A DNA stretch of 34,062 nucleotides. It comes from Novosphingobium sp. Chol11 (GTDB taxonomy: Bacteria > Pseudomonadota > Alphaproteobacteria > Sphingomonadales > Sphingomonadaceae). The position numbers and the translations under genes were made by a program. Below the pieces are notes generated by a model. The model worked only from the letters and a program-made list of their open reading frames with translations, was not told where the DNA came from and ran no database searches. The stretch lies in the NCBI GenBank assembly GCA_945906105.1, contig CAMDQO010000030.1, forward strand, positions 1 through 34,062, in the 5' to 3' direction. Every line of letters begins with the position of its first letter. The first letter of the stretch is position 1. This document shows positions 17,511 through 24,695 of this stretch, piece after piece.

Positions 17511-18527
17511 TCAGGCAGCCTGGCGCGACAGGAACGGTTTATAGAATTCGTGCAGACACCGGATCACTTCATCGGCATCATCAATGAGGTTGACCTTGTT
17601 TCTGAATTCAGCCGATCCGGGCAGCCCCTTGGTGTACCAGCCAAGGTGCTTGCGCGCCATTTTGACCCCGGTATCTTTACCATAATGGCTGAGCATCAGG
17701 TCGTAATGCTCTGTCATAACAGCAAATTGTGTGTCTATAGTCGGATCGGCCATGCTGACGCCAGAGCGCCACCAATGCATCACCTGTCCCAGCAGCCACG
17801 GCTTGCCGTAAGCCCCGCGTCCGATCATCAAGCCATCAGCGCCCGATTGCTCCAGCGCGCGGGCAGCATCCTCAATCGTGCAGATATCGCCATTGACGAT
17901 AACCGGCAGCGAGACTGCTTCTTTGACCTTGCGGACAAAGGCCCAGTCCGCCTCGCCTTTGTACATCTGGTTGCGGGTGCGGCCGTGGACGGTGATCATC
18001 TTTGCCCCAAGATCCTCGGCAATCCGCGCGAGTTCAGGGGCATTGAGGCTGTCATGACACCAGCCCATACGCATCTTGACTGTCACCGGCACATCGACCG
18101 CTTCAACAGTCGCCTTGATCAGGCTGGCAGCGAGCGGCAAGTCACGCATCAGGGCGGAACCGGAATCGCCGTTGACTACCTTCTTCACCGGGCAGCCCAT
18201 ATTAATGTCGATGATCGCCGCGCCGCGATCAGCATTGAGCTTGGCAGCTTCGGCCATTTCGGCAGGGACACAGCCAGCGAGTTGGAGAGAAACCGGCTCT
18301 TCCACTGCATCCCACGCCGCTTTCTGCAACGATTGGCGTGTCTCACGGATCATCGCCGGGCTGGCAATCATCTCGGTAACATTGAGCCCTGAGCCAAAGC
18401 GGCGCACCAGCTTGCGGAACGGCAGGTCGGTCACGCCCGTCATCGGTGCCAGAATTACCGGGCAGTCGATACCTACAGGGCCGACCGAAATTGGCCTCAG
18501 GGGAGGAGGTGTGGGTAGAGCGTTCAT
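17511..18527 (-). CDS. dusB: tRNA-dihydrouridine synthase DusB (NifR3)
   Basis: A flavin-dependent reductase that converts uridine to dihydrouridine in the tRNA D-loop. The FMN TIM-barrel motifs are clear: [42 protein letters not shown] with catalytic Cys in [30 protein letters not shown] and [21 protein letters not shown]. The 338-aa length is normal. The dusB(nifR3)-ntrBC order is widely shared, including in enteric fis and rhodobacterial nifR3 operons, so this gene heads the nitrogen-regulation operon. A perfect dyad (18534-18548) lies 6 nt upstream of its ATG. Confidence 0.95.
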   Translation of the reverse strand: MNALPTPPPLRPISVGPVGIDCPVILAPMTGVTDLPFRKLVRRFGSGLNVTEMIASPAMIRETRQSLQKAAWDAVEEPVSLQLAGCVPAEMAEAAKLNADRGAAIIDINMGCPVKKVVNGDSGSALMRDLPLAASLIKATVEAVDVPVTVKMRMGWCHDSLNAPELARIAEDLGAKMITVHGRTRNQMYKGEADWAFVRKVKEAVSLPVIVNGDICTIEDAARALEQSGADGLMIGRGAYGKPWLLGQVMHWWRSGVSMADPTIDTQFAVMTEHYDLMLSHYGKDTGVKMARKHLGWYTKGLPGSAEFRNKVNLIDDADEVIRCLHEFYKPFLSRQAA

Positions 18528-18533
18528 AGATGT

Positions 18534-18548
18534 GCCTAAAATTTAGGC
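18534..18548. promoter_or_regulatory. Inverted repeat in the dusB/ispDF divergent promoter region
   Basis: GCCTAAA-A-TTTAGGC is a perfect 7-bp dyad around one central base. It sits between the divergent dusB and ispDF starts, 6 nt before the dusB ATG and 50 nt before the ispDF ATG. A repressor bound here would overlap the dusB ribosome-binding region; as RNA, the dyad could only form a very tight hairpin. An operator role is inferred from symmetry and position alone. Confidence 0.4.
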
Positions 18549-18598
18549 AGCGCTTAGTGGATTGCCGAAGCAACCGCAAGCGATTACCCGCAGCGCCT

Positions 18599-19768
18599 AT
18601 GGCCGATACGCCTCCTTCCCCAATCCGCTGCGCCGCCGTGGTCGTTGCCGCCGGTTCTGGTTTGCGCGCCGGGCAGCCCATGCCCAAGCAATTCGCGCTC
18701 TGGCGCGGCAAGCCGGTGGTGCGCCATTCGGTAGAGGCGCTTGTCGTTGCCGGGCTTGCGCCCATCGTGGTGTGTATTCCCGATGGCGCGGCTGAAATGG
18801 CAGAAACCGCGTTGGCCGGACTTCCGGTCAGGCTGATACCCGGCGGGGCAACGCGGCAAGATTCGGTCCGCGCCGGGCTGGAAGCTATAGAGGCTGACAC
18901 CCCAGACTTCGTGCTGATCCACGATGCCGCCCGCCCCCTGCTCCCGCAGTCCGTTATCGAACGTCTGCTGACGGCACTGCGCGATCACCCCGGTGCAATT
19001 CCTGTTCTGCCCGTGGTTGATAGCCTGGCACACGATGTTGATGGCTTGATGGGTGCCCCTGCAAACCGCGCAGCCTTGTGCCGGGTGCAGACACCGCAAG
19101 CCTTTCGGTATCCTGAAATTCTTGCCGCTCACCGAGGCTGGGAAGGTGAGAGCCTTGCCGGTGATGATGCACAAGTCGCCCAAGCTGCCGGTCTTGCCGT
19201 AGCGCTGATTGCTGGAGACGAAATGTTGCACAAGCTGACCTTCGCGACCGACTTTGACACCGCACCATCCATGCGGATCGGCACCGGTTATGATGTCCAC
19301 CGTCTTGCTGAGGGCGAGGAACTGTGGCTCTGCGGCGTTCAGATCGAACACAGCCACGGGCTTGCCGGTCACAGCGATGCCGATGTGGCGATACATGCTT
19401 TGGTCGATGCGCTGCTGGGAGCTATATCCGCTGGCGATATCGGCCAGCATTTTCCGCCCAGCGACCCGCAATGGCGGGGGGCCTCATCGGATATCTTCTT
19501 ACGCCATGCCGCCAAACGGGTGGCGGAAAAGGGCTATCGAATCGGCAATGTCGATCTCACCATCATTTGCGAGGCTCCGAAGATCGGTCCGCACCGTGAA
19601 ATCATGCGCGCGCGCCTTGCCGAACTGCTATGCGTTGACATTGCTGCGGTGAGCGTCAAGGCGACGACGACTGAGGGACTCGGGTTTTCCGGCAGACGGG
19701 AAGGCATTGCTGCTCAGGCAGTGGCCTGCTTGGTCCTGATTGACCAATCTGGTCCGCATAAAAGGTGA
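18599..19768 (+). CDS. ispDF: Bifunctional IspD/IspF of the MEP isoprenoid pathway
   Basis: A fused enzyme for two non-consecutive steps: IspD makes CDP-ME from MEP and CTP, and IspF cyclises CDP-ME phosphate to MEcPP. IspD covers about residues 1-220: AAVVVAAGSGLRAGQPMPKQF (CTP loop), FVLIHDAARPLL and CRVQTPQAF. IspF covers about 230-389: RIGTGYDVHRL with Zn-ligand Asp and His, HSDADVAIHALVDALLGA with the third Zn ligand, GDIGQHFP, and VSVKATTTEGLGFSGRREG. The ATG at 18599 starts just before the IspD core; reading from 18530 would run through the promoter dyad. The fusion is common in Alphaproteobacteria. It is divergent from dusB. Confidence 0.95.
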   Translation: MADTPPSPIRCAAVVVAAGSGLRAGQPMPKQFALWRGKPVVRHSVEALVVAGLAPIVVCIPDGAAEMAETALAGLPVRLIPGGATRQDSVRAGLEAIEADTPDFVLIHDAARPLLPQSVIERLLTALRDHPGAIPVLPVVDSLAHDVDGLMGAPANRAALCRVQTPQAFRYPEILAAHRGWEGESLAGDDAQVAQAAGLAVALIAGDEMLHKLTFATDFDTAPSMRIGTGYDVHRLAEGEELWLCGVQIEHSHGLAGHSDADVAIHALVDALLGAISAGDIGQHFPPSDPQWRGASSDIFLRHAAKRVAEKGYRIGNVDLTIICEAPKIGPHREIMRARLAELLCVDIAAVSVKATTTEGLGFSGRREGIAAQAVACLVLIDQSGPHKR

Positions 19769-19775
19769 AGTGTTG

Positions 19776-20309
19776 ATGTTGCACAAGACCGTGATTGGTG
19801 CCGCCGCTATTCTGCTGACCTTCCCGCAAGTCGCACTGGCGGCAGAACCCCCTTGTCTCACTGCGCAGGAAGCGACCGCAATGGCTGCCTATGCCATGCC
19901 TTCAGTGATAACTGGCACCACCCAGCGTTGCAGTGCATCGCTTGGCAAGGAATCCTGGATTGCCCGCAATGGCGATCAGATGGCCCAGCGCTATAGCGCT
20001 AACAAGGCAGGCGCATGGCCCGGTGCGAAAGCTGCGCTGCTCAAGCTGAGCGGCAGTTCAAACGATCAGATGCTGTCAATGATGAAAGCCCTGCCAGATA
20101 ACACCTTGCAGGAACTGGCCGATACGCTGGTTTCCGGGTCCGTCTCGGAACAGATCCAGACCTCGCGTTGCGGCGTGATTGACCGGTTTATGGCGCTCAT
20201 ATCACCGCTGCCGCCCGAAAATACCACCGAGCTGATTGCGCTGACACTTGGTATCCTTTCCCAAGGCGAAAAGCCAAAACTCGGCAAGCTTGCCGTGTGC
20301 AAAGCCTGA
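19776..20309 (+). CDS. Exported protein of unknown function
   Basis: A 177-aa protein with a clear signal peptide (MLHKTVIGAAAILLTFPQVALAAEP, cleavage near ALA). The mature part has four Cys (in PCLTAQ, QRCSAS, SRCGVID and AVCKA), which could form two disulfides in the periplasm. It is otherwise helical and Ala/Leu-rich, with no family motif that I recognise. ATG 19776 is preferred to an upstream start at 19740, because it directly precedes the signal peptide and has AAGGTGA upstream. It begins 7 nt after ispDF and is 15 nt before pncC, so the three are probably one transcript. Confidence 0.8.
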   Translation: MLHKTVIGAAAILLTFPQVALAAEPPCLTAQEATAMAAYAMPSVITGTTQRCSASLGKESWIARNGDQMAQRYSANKAGAWPGAKAALLKLSGSSNDQMLSMMKALPDNTLQELADTLVSGSVSEQIQTSRCGVIDRFMALISPLPPENTTELIALTLGILSQGEKPKLGKLAVCKA

Positions 20310-20324
20310 GGCCAGAGCGATATC

Positions 20325-20816
20325 ATGACCATAATTTCGGCAGAATTGATCGCGCTCGCCCAGCGCGTAATTGACGAAAACGCTGCAATTGGCCGCAAAG
20401 TGGTGTTGGCGGAAAGCTGCACCGGTGGGCTGGTGGCTGCAGCCTTGACCGAGATCGCCGGTTCCTCCGCCGTGCTCGATCGCGGCTTCGTCACCTATTC
20501 CAACGAATCCAAGCAGGAAATGCTCGGCGTTTCGCCAGACATCATCGACACTTTCGGTGCCGTATCAATCGCCTGTGCCTGGGCAATGGCGCAGGGCGCG
20601 CTGAAGCGCAGCAACGCGGATGTAGCCGTTGCGATCAGCGGGATTGCCGGCCCCGGTGGCGGCAGCCGGGAGAAGCCGGTGGGCACGGTCGTTTTTGCCC
20701 GCGCAATCCTTGGCGAAGAGGAATCCGATGCGGAAGAGCGCCGTCTATCCTCAGACACCCGCTCCGATGTGCGGCTTCAGGCAGCGTTGGTCGCGCTAGA
20801 ACTGCTGCTGCCGTAA
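20325..20816 (+). CDS. pncC: Nicotinamide-nucleotide amidohydrolase PncC (CinA C-terminal family)
   Basis: Deamidates NMN to NaMN in pyridine-nucleotide recycling. The protein is the free-standing CinA C-terminal domain, 163 aa. Motifs are [20 protein letters not shown], with the catalytic Ser in [22 protein letters not shown], and [19 protein letters not shown]. The N-terminal CinA (MoCF-like) domain is absent, as in the short PncC form. Its 3' end overlaps the convergent RatA-like gene by 40 nt, so transcripts from the two strands would be complementary there. Confidence 0.93.
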   Translation: MTIISAELIALAQRVIDENAAIGRKVVLAESCTGGLVAAALTEIAGSSAVLDRGFVTYSNESKQEMLGVSPDIIDTFGAVSIACAWAMAQGALKRSNADVAVAISGIAGPGGGSREKPVGTVVFARAILGEEESDAEERRLSSDTRSDVRLQAALVALELLLP

Positions 20817-21238
20817 AGCACGAGTGCCCGCGCCTCAAATGCGGCGACCATCTTGCGGAATGCCTTGTCAAAATACTGGCTGGCCAGTTTTTCGAACAGC
20901 ATATTGCGGAAGCTGAACTCCACCTTGAAATCAATCTCGCATTGCTGAGGCCCAGTCGCCCGGAAGGTCCACACATTGTCGAGATCCTTCAGCGGTCCAT
21001 CAACATAATGCACCCGGATTTCCTCGGCGCGGCGTTTTTCAACCCGCGAAGTGAACTTTTCACGGATGGCGGAGAAGCCGACCAGCATGTCGGCGATCAT
21101 CTCGCTCTCACTGTCAGAGCGAACGCGCGTTGCCACGACCCAAGGCAAAAACTCGCCATAGCGCGCAACATCGGCCACCAGATCGAACATCTGCTCGGCG
21201 CTCCACGGCAGCTGCCGCACCTGATGGAGACTGGGCAT
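20777..21238 (-). CDS. RatA/COQ10-like START-domain protein
   Basis: A 153-aa polyketide-cyclase/START-like protein of the RatA/COQ10 family. The family signature is visible: [49 protein letters not shown] and [13 protein letters not shown]. In mitochondria and Proteobacteria, COQ10 homologues bind ubiquinone and support respiration; RatA in E. coli was reported to bind 50S ribosomal subunits. A quinone-binding role seems more general for this gene, but that is inference. Its start overlaps the lipA stop (TGATG), so it is translated with lipA. The Ser/Ala-rich tail overlaps pncC on the other strand. Confidence 0.88.
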   Translation of the reverse strand: MPSLHQVRQLPWSAEQMFDLVADVARYGEFLPWVVATRVRSDSESEMIADMLVGFSAIREKFTSRVEKRRAEEIRVHYVDGPLKDLDNVWTFRATGPQQCEIDFKVEFSFRNMLFEKLASQYFDKAFRKMVAAFEARALVLYGSSSSSATNAA

Positions 21239-22185
21239 CAGCGCGCCTTGGCGAGTTGAGCCTCGCGCGCGGCCCGCATCTGCTGGAAATCATCGCCAGC
21301 GTGATAGCTTGAACGGGTGAGCGGTGTCGCCGCCACTTGCAGAAAGCCCTTGGCCCGGGCGATGGCACCATAGGCCGAAAATGCCTGCGGGGTGACGAAT
21401 TCGATCACCTTGGTGTGCTTGGGCGTCGGCTGGAGATATTGCCCCATAGTCAGAAAATCGATCCCGGCGCAGCGCATATCGTCCATCACCTGATGCACTT
21501 CAAGCCGCTGTTCACCCAGTCCCAGCATCACGCCACTTTTGGTGAAAATCAGCGGATTATGGCGCTTCACTTCTTCCAGCAGACGCAGCGAGGCGTAGTA
21601 ACGCGCGCCGGGGCGGATCGTCGGGTAAAGCCGGGGGACGGTCTCAAGGTTGTGGTTATAGACATCCGGTCCCGCCGCCACGATGGCCTCCACCGCTTCG
21701 CGCATCTTGCCGCGGAAATCGGGGGTGAGAATCTCGATAGTGGTGTTCGGAGTTGTCCGGCGCAGCGCCTCGATCACCTTGACGAACTGGCCAGCGCCGC
21801 CATCGGCCAGGTCATCACGATCAACCGAGGTGATGACGATATGTTCGAGGCCCAGCTTGGCCGCAGCTTCGGCAACGTGCTCAGGCTCATCGGCATCCAC
21901 TTTGCGCGGCATGCCGGTTTTGACGTTGCAGAAGGCACAGGCGCGCGTGCAGACATCGCCGAGGATCATCACCGTCGCGTGCTTTTTGGTCCAGCACTCG
22001 CCGATGTTGGGGCAGGCCGCTTCTTCGCACACGGTATTGAGGTTAAGGCTGCGCATCAGATCGCGCGTCGCTGCATATTCTTGGCTGGTCGGTGCCTTGA
22101 CGCGAATCCAGTCAGGCTTGCGTTGACGGACTGCGACAGGTTCAGACTTCGGTGCGGATGCAAGATCGTTCATGCGCTTGCCCAT
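21238..22185 (-). CDS. lipA: Lipoyl synthase
   Basis: A radical-SAM enzyme that inserts two sulfurs into protein-bound octanoyl groups to make lipoate for the 2-oxoacid dehydrogenases and the glycine cleavage system. Both Fe-S clusters are seen: the auxiliary cluster [12 protein letters not shown] (C53, C58, C64) and the radical-SAM cluster CTRACAFC (C79, C83, C86). A conserved C-terminal [10 protein letters not shown] provides the Ser ligand of the auxiliary cluster. At 315 aa it is full length. The start ATG 22185 precedes a short variable leader. It is divergent from the carbonic anhydrase gene and coupled to the START-domain gene. Confidence 0.97.
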   Translation of the reverse strand: MGKRMNDLASAPKSEPVAVRQRKPDWIRVKAPTSQEYAATRDLMRSLNLNTVCEEAACPNIGECWTKKHATVMILGDVCTRACAFCNVKTGMPRKVDADEPEHVAEAAAKLGLEHIVITSVDRDDLADGGAGQFVKVIEALRRTTPNTTIEILTPDFRGKMREAVEAIVAAGPDVYNHNLETVPRLYPTIRPGARYYASLRLLEEVKRHNPLIFTKSGVMLGLGEQRLEVHQVMDDMRCAGIDFLTMGQYLQPTPKHTKVIEFVTPQAFSAYGAIARAKGFLQVAATPLTRSSYHAGDDFQQMRAAREAQLAKAR

Positions 22186-22211
22186 AAGCGTGTCGGCACG
22201 CCCTTGCCAGT

Positions 22212-22223
22212 GGCAATATTGCC
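22212..22223. promoter_or_regulatory. 12-bp palindrome between lipA and carbonic anhydrase
   Basis: GGCAATATTGCC is a perfect dyad in the 53-nt gap between the divergent lipA and carbonic anhydrase starts, 15 nt before the latter. The position suits an operator or an overlapping promoter element. The gap is short for two full promoters, so the site could affect both genes. No known regulator motif is recognised. Confidence 0.25.
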
Positions 22224-22238
22224 CGCCATGGAACGCCT

Positions 22239-22892
22239 ATGGCCGACGCAGAAACTCCACAACTAGGCCGGCTGATCGCCGGGTATCATCGCTTTCGCAT
22301 TCAGGGCTGGACCCCGAATCGCGAACGCTGGGCTGCTCTGAGGGATGGTCAACAGCCAGAGATCATGGTGATCGCTTGCTCTGATAGCCGGGTTGACCCA
22401 GCCCAGGTGTTTGACGTTGATCCTGGCGAGATTTTCGTGGTGCGCAATGTTGCTGCTTTGGTGCCGCCATTCGAGACTGCTCCGGGCCATCACGGTGTTT
22501 CTGCCGCGCTTGAATTTGCCGTGCAAGTGCTCGGCGTTCGCGAAATTGTCGTCATGGGACACGGAATGTGCGGTGGCTGCAAGGCAGCGCTGACGCAAGA
22601 ACTGCATGGCACGGAGCCAGGTGAAGGCGGCTTTATCGCTGACTGGATCGGACTTCTTGATGAAGCCCGCGAACCGATTGCGCGCGAACACGGCATCGAA
22701 GGCCGCGTGGCAGAACGCGCTATGGAACAGGCCGGGGTCAAGGTCAGTCTGGCAAATCTGCGGACCTTCCCGTGCATCCGCCGCAAGGAAGCAACGGGCG
22801 AGCTATCGCTGCGCGGCGCTTTCTTTGCCATTTCGGACGGTCAATTGCATATTCTCGATGAGACGGACGGAAACTTCCATCCGGTCGAGTAG
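22239..22892 (+). CDS. Beta-class carbonic anhydrase
   Basis: Interconverts CO2 and bicarbonate in the cytoplasm, supplying bicarbonate to carboxylases. Zinc ligands and the Asp/Arg dyad are all present: C47, D49 and R51 in ACSDSRVDP, and H108 and C111 in GHGMCGGC. The surrounding regions VVRNVAALVPP and HHGVSAALEFAV fit the beta class. The 217-aa length is normal. No signal peptide is seen. It is monocistronic: divergent from lipA and convergent with the TPR-like gene, with a terminator hairpin in the gap. Confidence 0.95.
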   Translation: MADAETPQLGRLIAGYHRFRIQGWTPNRERWAALRDGQQPEIMVIACSDSRVDPAQVFDVDPGEIFVVRNVAALVPPFETAPGHHGVSAALEFAVQVLGVREIVVMGHGMCGGCKAALTQELHGTEPGEGGFIADWIGLLDEAREPIAREHGIEGRVAERAMEQAGVKVSLANLRTFPCIRRKEATGELSLRGAFFAISDGQLHILDETDGNFHPVE

Positions 22893-22926
22893 CCGAACAG
22901 CCCAACTGGCCGAAAAGCCCGACTAA

Positions 22927-22959
22927 CAGAAAAGAAAGGGCGACAGTTTCCTGCCGCCC
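22927..22959 (-). terminator. Rho-independent terminator of the TPR-like gene
   Basis: On the minus strand, GGGCGGCAG and CTGTCGCCC (22959-22938) form a 9-bp stem with one G-U pair around a GAAA tetraloop, followed by the T-rich run TTTCTTTTCTG. It lies 30 nt after the stop at 22990. On the plus strand the same stem has an A/C mismatch and no T-run, so it serves the minus-strand gene mainly. Confidence 0.75.
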
Positions 22960-22989
22960 CTCTCTCAATTCACAAAATAATGGGGCTAA

Positions 22990-24411
22990 TCAGCCGCCTT
23001 TGGCTTTCTGATTGGTATAGGTGATCCACAGTTTCGCCAGGGGCTTGCGGATGCCTTCAATCTTGGCAAAATTCGCATTGGCTTCTGCGTATTTGCCCTG
23101 ATCGACCTGAGCGATGCCGAGGCGGGTCAAACTGCGCTGCAGATCAACGCCGCCCTTCTGCATCGCCAGACTGTAAAGCATCTCTGCTTTCGCGGGCTGA
23201 TTATTTGACAGAAAAGCATCCCCAGTTGCCGCAATCATATTGCCGGTAGCACTGGGCATCATTGCGCTCTTTTCGAGGCCGGGAAGCGCCGCTGCGTCTT
23301 CCTTCTTGCGGGCCTCGGCCTGAGTGCGTGCCTCGCTTACAAAGATATCACTCTGCTGAAGTTTTCCGGCTGCCAGCCCTTCTTCAAGCACGACAAGAAC
23401 TTCAGCCGGGGCGCGGCGCGGGTCAGCTGCCTGAATGAATTCGGCATAGTCCGAGCCTTCGGCGAAGCTGTGCGTCCGCGCCATCAGGCGCATCAGATCA
23501 AGCCGTTCCTGGACTTCATATTTGGCGACCAGACGCAGAACAGAAACCGCACCGCCCCAATTGTCCTTGCTGGGATAGGCTTCGACCAAAGCCGAGCTGA
23601 AGTTTGCTGCCTGATCAAGCAGCTTGGCCTTGTAGGCTGCGGAAAGACCACGACGATACCAGTCCTCCGGCGCCAGTGTACCAGCGGCCTTGCGGGTCTG
23701 AATTGCCGCCATCAACTGTTGCAGCCCCTGATTGATCTGACCTTGCTGGATCATGCTGTCAGCCAGCAAAACCTCGGCATTGCCGCTCCGCTGCCCGCCA
23801 GCGACTGCCGCCGTAAGCTGCAACTGCGCGCAGGCAAAATCTTTCAGATCATAGCACATCTCGCCAATCGCGCTCTGCAGCTTGGGAACATCAGCGGCTG
23901 GGTATTTTCCGCTGCCCAGCATGGTCTCGTAACCCCGGCGTATTATGCTGCGATCTTGCGCGAGCGCGCCAAGCTGCGCGCCAAGCTGGCCGGCGACATA
24001 CTTGTCGTCAGCTGTTGTTGCTGCCGTATAGGCGCCTTCAAGCTGGGCCTTCTCAGCTGCAACCGCAGTACCGAGCGCTGCAACGGCAGCATCGCGCTGC
24101 GCATTGGCGGCCTTGCGCGCACTCGATGTAGTGGCGGCGTTGTACGCACTGTTTGCCCCAGTCAGGCCTTGCTGTGCAGCCAGAACGTCGGGTTTCTTTT
24201 TGGCTTCTTCAATGGCTTTGTTAAGCGCAACGAACACCGGCATGAAGGGTTTGGACAGGACGATTTTGGGCGCGGAAGGAGCTGCAGGAGGCTTCTTATC
24301 CTTGGCAAAAGCCGGGCTGACGACCAGTGATGCAGAGGCTGCTGCTGCGACAAGAGCGAGCGCAACAGCGCCATGCGAATGCTGGCGAATGCGCTGAAAA
24401 CGGGAGAACAT
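22990..24411 (-). CDS. Exported TPR-like repeat protein, function unknown
   Basis: A 473-residue Ala-rich protein with a signal peptide (about 1-36; AVALALVAAAASASLVVSPAFA). ATG 24411 is chosen because GGAG lies about 12 nt upstream and the signal sequence follows; a start at 24504 would add a 31-residue leader that hides it. The mature part is helical throughout. It has TPR-like pairs such as AEVLLADSMIQQGQINQGLQ, DWYRRGLSAAYKAKLLDQAA and a C-terminal LGIAQVDQGKYAEANANFAKI. A Lys/Pro-rich stretch follows the signal peptide. This suggests a periplasmic scaffold. It diverges from gyrA and ends in a good terminator. The specific partner is unknown. Confidence 0.82.
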   Translation of the reverse strand: MFSRFQRIRQHSHGAVALALVAAAASASLVVSPAFAKDKKPPAAPSAPKIVLSKPFMPVFVALNKAIEEAKKKPDVLAAQQGLTGANSAYNAATTSSARKAANAQRDAAVAALGTAVAAEKAQLEGAYTAATTADDKYVAGQLGAQLGALAQDRSIIRRGYETMLGSGKYPAADVPKLQSAIGEMCYDLKDFACAQLQLTAAVAGGQRSGNAEVLLADSMIQQGQINQGLQQLMAAIQTRKAAGTLAPEDWYRRGLSAAYKAKLLDQAANFSSALVEAYPSKDNWGGAVSVLRLVAKYEVQERLDLMRLMARTHSFAEGSDYAEFIQAADPRRAPAEVLVVLEEGLAAGKLQQSDIFVSEARTQAEARKKEDAAALPGLEKSAMMPSATGNMIAATGDAFLSNNQPAKAEMLYSLAMQKGGVDLQRSLTRLGIAQVDQGKYAEANANFAKIEGIRKPLAKLWITYTNQKAKGG

Positions 24412-24695
24412 GGACTTAAAACTCCTCAATCCAATCCGCCGGAATGGGCCGACGGGAGCAAAGACTTCACTTCCCGCATTGGCTGGAAATTCCATCTTTG
24501 GCAATGGTTCGGCATCTAGAAACTGCCGCGTGAATGGTGATTGAATGACAGTGTGAATACCGCCTCAAACGAACCTCTTGCTAAGTGTGGAAAAACCGCC
24601 GTTACGACCGCTCATCGGGCACCCTGCGCTGGCTTGTTCAGGAGCATTCGCCTAGGGCCATGTGACATCATACAAAAGCAAAGAAAACCGCAACT
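24412..24695. other. Divergent intergenic region between TPR-like gene and gyrA
   Basis: A 284-nt gap that must hold promoters for two divergent genes. I see the ribosome-binding site of the TPR-like gene (GAGGAG on the minus strand near 24422-24427). No convincing -35/-10 pair, hairpin or repeat is visible upstream of gyrA, and the sequence before the gyrA GTG is A-rich with only a weak Shine-Dalgarno. Confidence 0.4.

Noticed and set aside
18530..18598. Extended N-terminus for IspDF
   Set aside because: It would translate through the dyad and promoter gap, and the IspD core starts right after ATG 18599.
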